A DNA stretch of 64,000 nt from an uncultured Bacteroidales bacterium. GTDB taxonomy: Bacteria; Bacteroidota; Bacteroidia; Bacteroidales; Muribaculaceae. The notes below the pieces were generated by a model that worked only from the letters and a program-made list of their open reading frames with translations, searched no databases and was not told the DNA's origin. Position numbers and translations under genes: made by a program. Location of the stretch: assembly GCA_902774055.1 (NCBI GenBank), contig CACYGX010000009.1, positions 18,525-82,524 of the forward strand. Direction: 5' to 3'. Each line of letters begins with the position of its first letter. Position 1 is the first letter of the stretch. This document shows, piece by piece, positions 45,822 through 54,826 of the stretch.

Positions 45822-48800
45822 TTATGAGAGAATGATGTTGATGACGGCATTGACATCAGCGATGCTGATTTCGTTGTCTTTATTCACGTCGCCACTGGGC
45901 TCAAACGCTCCCGTGAGAATCATGTTGATCAGGGCATTGACGTCGGCAATGGTTACCTCGCCGTCATTGTTGACGTCACCAGGAAGGCCGCCAGGCTCTT
46001 CGCCACCCTTTGAACTGGTGCCGCAAACGCCGTATGCCTCAACACCCTCGACAGCAAACGTTACGGTGGTGGACATCACGCCGGCCTCGTTGGGCTTGGC
46101 GGGTATGCACTTGATGCCGCTGTGGTGCAGCGGATTGTTGGTGTCCAGAGGCACACTCCTGCGGATGGCCTCGGCATCGGTGGCCGGAGCGATGTAGCTC
46201 CAGTAGATGTAGTCGTCGTCACCGTTGATCTGGGCAACGTTGGCAATCTCACCGCTGTCTTGAGCACCCTCGACCTTGATGGGAGAGTCATCAATGAGTT
46301 CACAGTCGGCAATGGTCAAGTTCTCGTTGCCCTCGACGTCGGCACCCGTCTCCATGTTCTCAATCTTGCTGAGGGCGATACGGTAGATGCCAGGCACACA
46401 GCCGAAGGGGTCGGTCTGTACCTGCATGTACAGGTAACCGTTCTCATCGTCAAGATAGAAGGTTTTGATGATGGCATCCTTGAACAGGGCTTTGTAGGGT
46501 TTGGGTTTGCCTTCAATACCGTCAGGATAGATGTCGCTCTTCTTGAAACGCAACAGGCAGATGCCGTTGAACTTTTTGCTCATCCAGAAGATGCCGTGCT
46601 TGTCCTGAGTGAAACCACCAGTGATGGAACCCCAGGTGATCTCGTCGTTGTAGTAGGGAAGCCACTGATTCTGGAGCAGGAAGGGCTGCTGGCCATAGAG
46701 TCCCGTCGTGTCGGCGTCAAGTTCGTGGATGCCCACATTGCGGTCACTGATGTAGATCTTGTTCTCGTTCTCGTCGATATACATGGTGAACGGGTCTTCG
46801 CTGGGCGCATAACCCACATTATTCAACACGGTCACGCGATAGAAGATGCCATTGGTGTTGTTCACGTAGAACAGCTCACCGTCGCCCAGGGGCTGGGCAG
46901 GATCCTGATAGGTGAAGTTCTTGCCGGCTACAGCGACATAAACGCGGTTCTTGTAACTCTGCAGGGTGAAGGCATGCTGGCCGGCATTGAAATTGGTATT
47001 CACGATATTGCCGTCCTCATCCTTGTACATGATGGCGCCACTGGTGGTGGCAAAGTAGAGTCCTTTGGGGCAGCCCAGGGTAGAACCCTCGCCGCTGATG
47101 GTCTCGTCGGCAACAATGTTGAGGTAGCACCACTGGCTGGCGCTCTTGAAGGCTTCGACCGAACCGGGAGCCACCTTGCAGATGACATCACCCTGGCTCT
47201 CGTTGAACACACCTGCGGCAAGGGCGGGGGTGTTGACGTTGAGCACGCGCAGTTCCTTAATGGTGGCGGGAACCGAGCCAGTCTCCATGTAGTTCACATT
47301 GGCGGGAATCTCCATCTCCTCGAGGGCGGTGCAACCGTCAAAGCAGTTGCGCATCATGTTGGTGGTGCTGGTGGGAAGGGTCACACTGGTGAGTTGCTCG
47401 CAGCCAGCGCACAATCCTTGAGGAATCTCGTTGCGGTCTTCGGCGATAACGATAGTTTTCAGTGCCGAGCCGGCAAATGCGTTTTGGCCGACAGTGACAT
47501 CCTTCTCGAGCGTAAAGGCCTCGATGCCGCTATAGGCGAAGCCGTAGTTGCCGATGGTGGCCAGTGCGGGCAGGTCAACGCTAGTGAAGGGAGCGTAGGC
47601 CAGACCATAGTTGTCGATGCTGGTTACCGTGGCGTTGCTGTAGGCCGTGGCCATTTCGCCCTCATGGGCGGTTACCAGCAATCGAGTGCTGGCAGCATTA
47701 AGCAGCACGCCGTTTTCCAGCTTGAAGGCTGCGTTGCCCGCGTCGAGCGTGATGCTGGCAAGGGTGGGAATGGGAGCAAAAGCGCCCTGGCCGATGCTGG
47801 TCACGCCAGCGGGGATGCTCACGCCCGTGAGCTGAGTGCCAGCAAAGGCCTGTGTGCCGATAGCCGTCATGCCATTGGGTAAGACGATGTTGCCAGTGAG
47901 TTTGCTGTTCTCAAATGCACTCTGGCCGATGGTGGTCAATGCACTGGGTAAATTCAAGGACGTTAAAGCGGTGTTATAGAATGCTGTGATACCGATACTG
48001 GTCACATTGTCGCCCATGGTCACGTTCTTGAGGTTGCGGCAGTTGTTGAACACGCTCTGCTCAATAACGGTGACGGCAGCAGGAATGTCGATGCTGGTCA
48101 GCGAGGTGCAGCTGGCAAAGGCACTGCTGCCGATGCCTGACACCTTATTGCCCTCGTTAAAGGCTACAGTACTCAGCGCTGTACATCCCTGGAACGTGGT
48201 GGTGAAGATGGAGTCGGTCTCGCCGCCGATAACTACGGTTTTGAGGGCTGACATGTTGTGGAAGGGTTGTTCAGCATTGGTATATATTCTGGCGTCTACA
48301 TTGCGACCCATGTAGATGTACTCGATGCTGGCAAGTGCTGTGCGGGTCTCGGCGGTGTTGCCAAAAGCGCTTATCTTCATCACCACAGGCTCGCTACCAT
48401 CGGCGATAATCAGTCGCTTGAGGCTGCCACAGTTGGAAAACTCCTCACTGATGGGCTTTTTCCATCCGGGGACGATGGTGACCTCCTCAAGGCTGGTACA
48501 GTCTTTAAATACGCCCGTACCCACACTAGTGGCTGTAGCGGGAATGGGGCTTACAATGAGGCTGGAGCAGCCCTTAAAGGCGTTGCGCCCAATGGTGACA
48601 CAGGTGGCAGGCAGCGTCACGCTGGTCAAGTCGACGCAGTCAACAAAGGCATTGGCCGCAGTGCCGACGATGGTATATTCAACGCCTTCATACACAATTT
48701 TCTCTGGAATCACGATGTTTCCCGAGTAATTGTTTCCTGTGGAATACTTGGCAACGGTTGCCGTGCCGTCGTTCTTGGTGGTGTAGTTGATGCCGTCAAC

Positions 48801-48899
48801 TGTAATGCTGGCGGCCTGGGCTATTGTCACTGCCAGCAGGCAGGCAAGCGCCAGTGTCAATCGACGTAACCACGGGTTTTGGGTAATCTTTTGTTTCAT
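45822..48899 (-). CDS. BspA-type leucine-rich-repeat surface protein with dockerin-like C-terminus
   Basis: A 1025-residue exported protein with a signal peptide at about residues 1-29. About 20 BspA/LRR_5-type repeats follow (to about residue 570), each with patterns such as GRNAFKGCSSL, SSAFASCTSLTSIDIP and GQSAFENSKLTGNIVLP. Residues of about 590-930 form a non-LRR part with propeller-like short strands (IYISDRNVGIHELDADTTGL; KHGIFWMSKKFNGICLLRFK). The last 60 residues are two dockerin-like loops (GDVNNDGEVTIADVNALINM and GDVNKDNEISIADVNAVINI). BspA proteins are surface adhesins in Bacteroidetes and some protists. The combination with a propeller-like middle and dockerin-like end is notable. 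Confidence 0.87.
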   Translation of the reverse strand: MKQKITQNPWLRRLTLALACLLAVTIAQAASITVDGINYTTKNDGTATVAKYSTGNNYSGNIVIPEKIVYEGVEYTIVGTAANAFVDCVDLTSVTLPATCVTIGRNAFKGCSSLIVSPIPATATSVGTGVFKDCTSLEEVTIVPGWKKPISEEFSNCGSLKRLIIADGSEPVVMKISAFGNTAETRTALASIEYIYMGRNVDARIYTNAEQPFHNMSALKTVVIGGETDSIFTTTFQGCTALSTVAFNEGNKVSGIGSSAFASCTSLTSIDIPAAVTVIEQSVFNNCRNLKNVTMGDNVTSIGITAFYNTALTSLNLPSALTTIGQSAFENSKLTGNIVLPNGMTAIGTQAFAGTQLTGVSIPAGVTSIGQGAFAPIPTLASITLDAGNAAFKLENGVLLNAASTRLLVTAHEGEMATAYSNATVTSIDNYGLAYAPFTSVDLPALATIGNYGFAYSGIEAFTLEKDVTVGQNAFAGSALKTIVIAEDRNEIPQGLCAGCEQLTSVTLPTSTTNMMRNCFDGCTALEEMEIPANVNYMETGSVPATIKELRVLNVNTPALAAGVFNESQGDVICKVAPGSVEAFKSASQWCYLNIVADETISGEGSTLGCPKGLYFATTSGAIMYKDEDGNIVNTNFNAGQHAFTLQSYKNRVYVAVAGKNFTYQDPAQPLGDGELFYVNNTNGIFYRVTVLNNVGYAPSEDPFTMYIDENENKIYISDRNVGIHELDADTTGLYGQQPFLLQNQWLPYYNDEITWGSITGGFTQDKHGIFWMSKKFNGICLLRFKKSDIYPDGIEGKPKPYKALFKDAIIKTFYLDDENGYLYMQVQTDPFGCVPGIYRIALSKIENMETGADVEGNENLTIADCELIDDSPIKVEGAQDSGEIANVAQINGDDDYIYWSYIAPATDAEAIRRSVPLDTNNPLHHSGIKCIPAKPNEAGVMSTTVTFAVEGVEAYGVCGTSSKGGEEPGGLPGDVNNDGEVTIADVNALINMILTGAFEPSGDVNKDNEISIADVNAVINIILS

Positions 48900-48973
48900 A
48901 AGCTTTTGCTATTATTAGTTGGATATTAAGTTAATTTTCTGTCCAATGATATCAACCTGTTGGTTTCAACCCA

Positions 48974-48981
48974 CAAAAATA
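48974..48981 (-). promoter_or_regulatory. Promoter of the LRR gene, -7 element
   Basis: The minus strand reads TATTTTTG, about 75 bases upstream of the LRR start. Confidence 0.4.
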
Positions 48982-49067
48982 ATCAAAAAATCATTTCTTC
49001 ACCATAATATCTTCGTTTTTTTTCATGAGCGGCATCTAAAACGCTCCATCTAGTGATGTCATGAAGC

Positions 49068-49095
49068 GTAGGGCCTCGCCTTGGCGAGGCCCTAC
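49068..49095. repeat. Solitary perfect palindrome related to the MITE ends
   Basis: GTAGGGCCTCGCC-TT-GGCGAGGCCCTAC is a perfect 13-bp stem with a two-base centre, made from the outer halves of the ends seen at 637-784 and 13838-13969. It lies in the 321-base gap between the LRR and HU genes. It may be a remnant after deletion of the interior, or the basic REP unit. Confidence 0.75.
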
Positions 49096-49123
49096 AGTCA
49101 AGGGTGGACCCGTAGTTCTTACA

Positions 49124-49169
49124 AAAAGAAGCTGCCATGGCTCCTCAAGGGGGAGACACGGCAGCTTTT
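49124..49169 (-). terminator. Terminator after the HU gene
   Basis: On the minus strand AAAAGCTGCCGTG.CTCC..GGAG..CATGGCAGCTT is followed by CTTTTTGT. It is a long stem 52 bases past the HU stop. Confidence 0.75.
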
Positions 49170-49220
49170 AGACGTTACTCAAGGGTTTGGGCCCTTGTGT
49201 CTTCTTAGTACAGGTACTTC

Positions 49221-49496
49221 TTACTTGTTAACCTTCTCGGCGAGTTCTGCACCAGCTTTGAACTTAACGACCTTCTTTGCGGGGATAACGATCTTAGCCT
49301 TGGTGGCGGGGTTGATACCCTCACGAGCATCTTTCTTAACTACCTGGAAGGTGCCGAAGCCGATAAGAGCAACCTTCTTTCCATCCTTCAATGCGCAACC
49401 CATTGAGCAGAGCATTGCTTCGAGAGCGGCCTTAGCCTGAGTTTTGTTAAGATTGGCCTTTTCGGCAATTGCTTGTACTAATTCAGTCTTGTTCAT
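49221..49496 (-). CDS. DNA-binding protein HU
   Basis: A 91-residue histone-like protein that bends and compacts DNA as a dimer. The HU signature is present: MNKTELVQAIAEKANLNKTQ at the start, GFGTFQVVKKDAREGINPAT over the DNA-binding arm, and VPAKK-like IPAKKVVKFKAG at the end. The length is standard. It has a full -33/-7 promoter with a leader of about 50 bases and its own terminator. Confidence 0.95.
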   Translation of the reverse strand: MNKTELVQAIAEKANLNKTQAKAALEAMLCSMGCALKDGKKVALIGFGTFQVVKKDAREGINPATKAKIVIPAKKVVKFKAGAELAEKVNK

Positions 49497-49554
49497 AGTG
49501 AAAAATGTTTTAAAAAAATTATGTGAATAAAATAAATTTTGATTTTTGTAAGCG

Positions 49555-49585
49555 CAAATATAAGTATAACAACAGTTTCTGCAAA
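49555..49585 (-). promoter_or_regulatory. HU promoter, -7 and -33 elements
   Basis: On the minus strand TTTG (49582-49585), a 19-base spacer and TATATTTG (49555-49562). Confidence 0.65.
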
Positions 49586-49596
49586 AAAAAAGCCAA

Positions 49597-49662
49597 AAAA
49601 AATGTCTCTAACCCCCCAAAAATGACGTTTTTGGGCGATTTTGGCACAAAAAATGTCTCTAA
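49597..49662. repeat. Direct repeat with a central hairpin in the HU-rhomboid gap
   Basis: AAAAAATGTCTCTAA occurs at 49597-49611 and again at 49648-49662. Between them CCCAAAAA (49615-49622) pairs with TTTTTGGG (49628-49635). The array lies between two divergent promoters and could be an operator. Confidence 0.5.
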
Positions 49663-49678
49663 TAGTGAGTTTTTCGTT

Positions 49679-49686
49679 ATTTTTGT
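49679..49686 (+). promoter_or_regulatory. Promoter of the rhomboid pair, -7 element
   Basis: TATTTTTG, 23 bases upstream of the first rhomboid ATG. The -33 region overlaps the second direct repeat at 49648-49662. Confidence 0.5.
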
Positions 49687-49708
49687 GCGTTCATTAATAC
49701 TATAGAAT

Positions 49709-50461
49709 ATGCAAAACAATAATCGATCGTTTTGGTCCTCGATTATGCCTGTGACCAGACATCTGTTGATTATTAATGTGATAGTGTGGCTGGCGACTAT
49801 TGTCTTCGGTCGTGTCGGTATTATCGATTTGGAGCGATACCTGGGCTTGCACTTCTGGCTGGGGAGCGACTTTATTCCCACCCAGTTGTTTACCTATATG
49901 TTCATGCATGACTCGCGCGGCATTGCCCACATCTTTTGCAACATGTTTTCGTTGTGGATGTTCGGTAGCCTGCTGGAGCGGGTGCTGGGGTCCAAGCGTT
50001 ATCTGTTCTATTACATCACCTGTGGATTGGGCGCCGCATTGATTCAGGAATTGGTGTGGCAGTTCTCTTGGCAGGATATTCTCGCCAGCAGCGTCACGGG
50101 GCCTGCGTCAAGCAGTGTGACCGACATCATTAATGCGATTAATTCGGGTCATGCCGCCTTCACGATGAACGAGTTCTATAACAGCTTGTTGACGGTGGGC
50201 GCCTCGGGTGCTGTGTTCGGCATACTGTTGGCATTTGGCATGATTTTTCCCAATATGCCCTTGTATATTATCCCGTTCCCATTTCCCATCAAGGCCAAGT
50301 GGATGGTGCTCGGTTATGGCGCCATCGAATTGTTCTTTGGTGTCTCTCACACGATGAGCGGCGTGGCACACTTTGCTCACTTGGGCGGCATGATTGCGGG
50401 CATTATCATGATACTCTACTGGAGACATAACGGCACATTAACGCGTAATGGCCTTTATTGA
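49709..50461 (+). CDS. Rhomboid-family intramembrane serine protease 1
   Basis: An inner membrane protease of 250 residues with about six helices. The catalytic Ser lies in GASGAVFG and the His in HFAHLGGMIAG near the end. HIFCNMFSLWMFGSLLE supplies the His/Asn pair of helix 2. It overlaps the second rhomboid gene by 14 bases, so translation is probably coupled. Substrates cannot be predicted. Confidence 0.92.
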   Translation: MQNNNRSFWSSIMPVTRHLLIINVIVWLATIVFGRVGIIDLERYLGLHFWLGSDFIPTQLFTYMFMHDSRGIAHIFCNMFSLWMFGSLLERVLGSKRYLFYYITCGLGAALIQELVWQFSWQDILASSVTGPASSSVTDIINAINSGHAAFTMNEFYNSLLTVGASGAVFGILLAFGMIFPNMPLYIIPFPFPIKAKWMVLGYGAIELFFGVSHTMSGVAHFAHLGGMIAGIIMILYWRHNGTLTRNGLY

Positions 50462-51362
50462 CGACATCAGGCGCACCTATCGACAGGGAACGATGTTGAT
50501 GAGATTGATACTCATCAACATCGGCGTGTTTGTACTGTTGCATGTGGTGGCGTTTGGTGCTTTGTTGTTCAACCAGCCGGGCGAGCAATTTTTACAGTGG
50601 GTGGAGATGCCCAGTGACCTGTGGCTGCTCTTGAAGCGCCCCTGGACCCTGGTGACCTACATGTTCTCTCACTACGGCCTACTCCACATCTTGTTCAACA
50701 TGCTGTGGTTCTACTGGTTGGGACGCATTTTCATGGAATTTTTCTCGCCCAAGCAACTCTCGGGCGTTTATCTCCTGGGTGGCTGGGGTGGTGCCTTGCT
50801 CTACTTGCTGGCCTATAATCTGTTGCCCTATTTTGCAGGGCACAATGCTTACCTGATTGGTGCGTCGGCATCGGTCATTGCTGTTGTTGTGGCAACTGCA
50901 GTCTATGCGCCCGACTACAAGATCGGCCTGCTCTTCTTGGGCGAGGTGTCCATCAAGTGGATTGCCATTGTTACCGTGGCGATAGATGTGCTGGGAGTTG
51001 ACTCAGGCAACCTGGGTGGCAGCATGGCTCACATTGGCGGCGCCATCGTGGGTGCTTGGTATGCGTTGCGCATCAAGCGTGGACGTGACATCACCCGACC
51101 GCTGAATGCGGCTCTGGATGCCATTGTCGGCCTGTTTAATGGCCGCACTTGGTCGTTACCCAAGCTGCAGAAGGAACCGCGTAGCAAGGTTTCATCTGGC
51201 CCGTCATCGTGTCAGCGCACTGCCGATCATCGTCCTGCCGACACCGTGAGTGAGGAGGAACTGGACATCATCCTGGGCAAAATCAAGGCTGCGGGCTATG
51301 ATGCCTTGACCGACGAGGAAAAGGATAAACTGTTCAAGGCATCTCGCCGCCGTTCACCTTAA
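50448..51362 (+). CDS. Rhomboid-family intramembrane serine protease 2 with C-terminal tail domain
   Basis: A membrane protease of 304 residues with helices to about residue 210. It has HILFNMLWFYWLGRIFMEFF, the Ser motif GASASVIAV and the His motif MAHIGGAIVG. The cytoplasmic tail ends in EELDIILGKIKAAGYDALTDEEKDKLF, a short helical motif seen on Bacteroidetes rhomboids. It overlaps rhomboid 1 by 14 bases and is followed 46 bases later by the EEP gene. Two tandem rhomboids suggest a pair with different substrates or a complex. Confidence 0.92.
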   Translation: MAFIDDIRRTYRQGTMLMRLILINIGVFVLLHVVAFGALLFNQPGEQFLQWVEMPSDLWLLLKRPWTLVTYMFSHYGLLHILFNMLWFYWLGRIFMEFFSPKQLSGVYLLGGWGGALLYLLAYNLLPYFAGHNAYLIGASASVIAVVVATAVYAPDYKIGLLFLGEVSIKWIAIVTVAIDVLGVDSGNLGGSMAHIGGAIVGAWYALRIKRGRDITRPLNAALDAIVGLFNGRTWSLPKLQKEPRSKVSSGPSSCQRTADHRPADTVSEEELDIILGKIKAAGYDALTDEEKDKLFKASRRRSP

Positions 51363-51408
51363 TACCATTTACATTTATTAGACCTTACCATTGGATTTCA
51401 AGAAAAGA

Positions 51409-52560
51409 ATGAAAAGAAGTACATACGATAGAAACAGGCGCCGAAGGAAAAAACGTTACTATGGCGCGTTTGAGATAATCGTGACGGTGATTGCCATCAT
51501 CATGATAGCGTGTGCCTATGCAGGGAATATCGATCCAAGGAGCTTTTTCCCGGCTCCGTTTTTGGTGCTGGCATTCATCCCGATAGTGATTCTCATGCTG
51601 GTTCTGTTGCTGGCGTCCATGTTTTGGCGCCGCTGGCTGTCGATGCTCATTATCTTCGTCTCGTTGGTAATATCCTTGCCCACAATCAAGGTGTTTGTCC
51701 CCATGAACACGGTCGAGGACGCCCTGCCCATGCCAGCCGACACCACTTTGACCCTCAAGGTGATGACCTATAACGTCCTGGCGTTTAACTACAATGAGCC
51801 CACGCTCAACAGCAAGCCGTCCGAGACCATGCAACTCATTCTCAAGGCCAACCCCGATGTGGTCGTGCTGCAAGAGGGGAGTGCTGGTGGAGTTCACTGG
51901 AAGGACATGCCGTCGCTCCAGCCGCTCCAGTCCCAGATTGAGTCAAGGTATCCCTATATCTATTATGGCGAAGAGGGGTTAAATCTGCTCTCTAAGGTGC
52001 CGTTTACCACACAGGCACTTGGTGAGCCTCAGCACAGCCGCTCCCCACTGGGCTTTAACCGCGGACAGACGTCTTATCTGGCACGGGCCTTTGACTTGCA
52101 GTTGAAGACTGGCAAACAGTTGAGGCTGGTGGACTTCAGGCTGCAGTCCTATCACCTGAGTTTCGGCAAGAGCATGAATGTGAGGGTTTCGCCCGATGTC
52201 AAGCCTTCGGCCATGGAGCGCATGCGTCGTTCGTTTGCATTGCGTGGCGATGATGCCGCTACCCTGCGCCAGATTTTTGACGGGTCCCCTGCCAACCTCA
52301 TCGTGTGCGGTGACATGAACGATGTGCCCACGTCTCACGTCTATCAAGTCATTCGTGGCGACGACTTGAAAGACGCTTGGGAAGACGCTGGCCGTGGCTA
52401 TGCCTACACCTACAATCGTCATGGGCTCAAATACCGCATCGACCATATCTTCTATCGTGGCGACGTGCGGGCCCTGAGGGCGCAGCGCTTCGAGGGCGGA
52501 TCCAGCGACCACTATCCCTTGATGGTCACATTTGACATTGACAACAGTACACGCAAATAA
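51409..52560 (+). CDS. Membrane-anchored endonuclease/exonuclease/phosphatase (EEP) family protein
   Basis: The ATG at 51409 gives 383 residues; a TTG at 51391 is also in frame. An N-terminal basic stretch (RNRRRRKKRYYG) and two or three membrane helices (to about residue 100) precede the catalytic EEP domain facing the periplasm. Motifs are LKVMTYNVLAFNYN, VVVLQEG, VCGDMNDVP and the terminal SSDHYPLM with the general-base His. Members cut DNA, phosphoinositides or phosphodiesters. It is common after the rhomboid genes in related genomes, but no specific substrate is known. Confidence 0.85.
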   Translation: MKRSTYDRNRRRRKKRYYGAFEIIVTVIAIIMIACAYAGNIDPRSFFPAPFLVLAFIPIVILMLVLLLASMFWRRWLSMLIIFVSLVISLPTIKVFVPMNTVEDALPMPADTTLTLKVMTYNVLAFNYNEPTLNSKPSETMQLILKANPDVVVLQEGSAGGVHWKDMPSLQPLQSQIESRYPYIYYGEEGLNLLSKVPFTTQALGEPQHSRSPLGFNRGQTSYLARAFDLQLKTGKQLRLVDFRLQSYHLSFGKSMNVRVSPDVKPSAMERMRRSFALRGDDAATLRQIFDGSPANLIVCGDMNDVPTSHVYQVIRGDDLKDAWEDAGRGYAYTYNRHGLKYRIDHIFYRGDVRALRAQRFEGGSSDHYPLMVTFDIDNSTRK

Positions 52561-52596
52561 CTCAATACATTATATTTATATAAATTATTTAGAAAA

Positions 52597-54720
52597 ATGA
52601 GAAAAGTTTTATTCACCATCCTCGCCCTGGCAACCATCGCCTTAGTAAGTTGCAGCGAGAAGAAGTCTAACGAGAACAATCCGTTTATGTCGGAGTATGC
52701 TAACGAGTACGGCATTCCGCCGTTTGACAAGATTACCTACGCTGACTACGAGCCCGCTGTTGATGCAGGTATCGAGCAGCAGAATGCCGAGATTGATTCC
52801 ATTATCAAGAATACGGCAGAGCCCAACTTCGAGAACACCATCCTGGCCCTGGACAACAGCGGCCGCATCCTGGACAAGGTGTCGAGAGTGTTTAATGCAT
52901 TGAGCAGCAGTGACAACACCCCCGAGATGCAGAAGCTCTCTGAGGTCTTGTTGCCCAAGCTGACCGCCCAGAGCGACGGCATGTACATGAACGACAGCCT
53001 GTTTGCTAAGGTAAAGGCCGTCTTTGACAACGCTGACAAGCTGGGTCTGGATCCTATCCAGAAGCGCCTCACCGAGAAGTACTATAAGGAGTTCGTCCGC
53101 AATGGTGCCCTGTTGACCGCAGCCCAGAAGGACAGCCTCAAGGAAATCAACCGCAAGTTGGGCGACTACAAGCTCAAGTTCGGTAACAACGTGATGCACG
53201 ACATGGACAACTGCGTCTTCTTTATCGAGAAGGAAGAGGACCTCAAGGGCCTGCCCCAGGACATCATCGACAACGCAGCCAAGTTGGCAGCCGACAAGGG
53301 CAAGAAGGGCCAGTGGGCATTCACCGCTACCGCATCGACCCGCCTCGCCGTGTTGACCTATGCCGACAGCCGCGACTTGCGCCGCAAGATGTATGAGACC
53401 TACACCACGACTGCCAGCCATGGCGACGAGTGGGACAACAGCGAGAACATCCGCAACATCCTGAGCCTTCGCCAGCAGAAGGCTAACCTGCTCGGCTTCA
53501 ACACCTATGCCGACTATGCCGTTGATCCCTACATGGCCAAGACGCCCAAGGCTGCCGAGGATCTGCTGATGTCGCTCTTCCGTCCCGCCATCAAGAAGGT
53601 GGACGAGGAGGTTGCCGATATGCAGGCCTATGCCCAGGCTCATGGCGACACCGCCCAGTTCGAGGCTTGTGACTATTACTACTATGCCGAGAAGGTAAAG
53701 AAGGATAAATTCAACTTCAGCGAGGACGACGTGCGTCCCTATTTCGCACTCGACAGCGTGGTTAAGAACGGTATTTTCTTTGCTGCCAACAAGCTTTATG
53801 GCCTCACCTTCGAGGAAATGCCCGATGCTCCCAAGTATCACCCCGAGGTAAGGGTCTATGACGTGAAGGATGCCGAGGGCAAGCACCTCGCCGTCTTCAT
53901 GACCGACTACCTGCCCCGTCCCGTTAAGGCTCAGGGTGCGTGGATGGAAGCCATGCAGGAGGCCTACAACTACGGTGGTGAGAACATCCGTCCCATCATC
54001 TATAATGTGGCTAGCATGACGCCTCCCGCAGGCGACACCCCCTCGTTGCTCACCTGGGACGAGGTTCAGACCGTCTTCCACGAGTTCGGCCATGCTCTCC
54101 ACGGCATGCTCACCCGCGTGCAGTATCGCGGCCTGGCTGGTACCAACACCGACCGTGACCTTGTTGAGATGCCCTCACAGATCAATGAGCACTGGGCATT
54201 TGAGCCTGAGGTGCTGAAGAACTATGCCCGTCACTACAAGACTGGTGAGGTGATCCCCGACAGCCTCGTGCAGAAGCTGAATGAGACCGCCCAGTTCAAC
54301 ATGGGCTTCATGACCACCGAGCTGGTAGGCGCCGCCCTGCTGGATATGTACTGGCACAAGAAAGCTTGGACTGCCGACGAATTGAAGAACATCGACGTGA
54401 AGGCCTTTGAGCAGGATGTGAAGAACCAGATCAACATGCCCGCCCTCGTCGAGTTCCGCTATCGCAGCCCCTACTTCAAGCACATCTTCGCCGATGACCA
54501 GTATGCTTGTGGTTACTACACCTACCTGTGGTCGCAGGTACTCGAGGCCGACGGCTATATGGCATTTGAGAAAGCCGGTTGCTTCGACAAGGCCACTGCC
54601 GATGCCTTCCGCGCTCTGCTGGAGGCTGGTGACACCGAGGATCCCATGGTGCTCTACAAGAAGTTCCGTGGCCAGGCGCCCACTTCCGACGCTCTGCTCC
54701 GCAACCGCGGCCTGAAGTAA
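52597..54720 (+). CDS. dcp: M3-family peptidyl-dipeptidase (Dcp-type), lipoprotein
   Basis: A zinc metallopeptidase of 707 residues that removes C-terminal dipeptides from oligopeptides. A lipoprotein signal is visible (LALATIALVSC, lipidated Cys near residue 19), so it is probably anchored in the periplasm. The zinc motif HEFGHALHG has His495, Glu496 and His499, and the third ligand Glu lies about 25 residues on, in DLVEMPSQINEHW. It starts 36 bases after the EEP stop and ends at a bidirectional terminator. Confidence 0.93.
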   Translation: MRKVLFTILALATIALVSCSEKKSNENNPFMSEYANEYGIPPFDKITYADYEPAVDAGIEQQNAEIDSIIKNTAEPNFENTILALDNSGRILDKVSRVFNALSSSDNTPEMQKLSEVLLPKLTAQSDGMYMNDSLFAKVKAVFDNADKLGLDPIQKRLTEKYYKEFVRNGALLTAAQKDSLKEINRKLGDYKLKFGNNVMHDMDNCVFFIEKEEDLKGLPQDIIDNAAKLAADKGKKGQWAFTATASTRLAVLTYADSRDLRRKMYETYTTTASHGDEWDNSENIRNILSLRQQKANLLGFNTYADYAVDPYMAKTPKAAEDLLMSLFRPAIKKVDEEVADMQAYAQAHGDTAQFEACDYYYYAEKVKKDKFNFSEDDVRPYFALDSVVKNGIFFAANKLYGLTFEEMPDAPKYHPEVRVYDVKDAEGKHLAVFMTDYLPRPVKAQGAWMEAMQEAYNYGGENIRPIIYNVASMTPPAGDTPSLLTWDEVQTVFHEFGHALHGMLTRVQYRGLAGTNTDRDLVEMPSQINEHWAFEPEVLKNYARHYKTGEVIPDSLVQKLNETAQFNMGFMTTELVGAALLDMYWHKKAWTADELKNIDVKAFEQDVKNQINMPALVEFRYRSPYFKHIFADDQYACGYYTYLWSQVLEADGYMAFEKAGCFDKATADAFRALLEAGDTEDPMVLYKKFRGQAPTSDALLRNRGLK

Positions 54721-54770
54721 AACATAGAAAATCCCGTGGCGCAACATCTTGCGCTACCACCCATTAAACG

Positions 54771-54809
54771 ATTATCGGGACCTTGCACAATCCGCAAGGC
54801 CCCGATAAT
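54771..54809. terminator. Bidirectional terminator between dcp and the BACON lipoprotein gene
   Basis: ATTATCGGG.CCTTG..CAAGG.CCCGATAAT is a long stem with a 9-base loop and AT flanks on both sides. Confidence 0.8.
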
Positions 54810-54826
54810 TATAGTATTAGTGTCAA

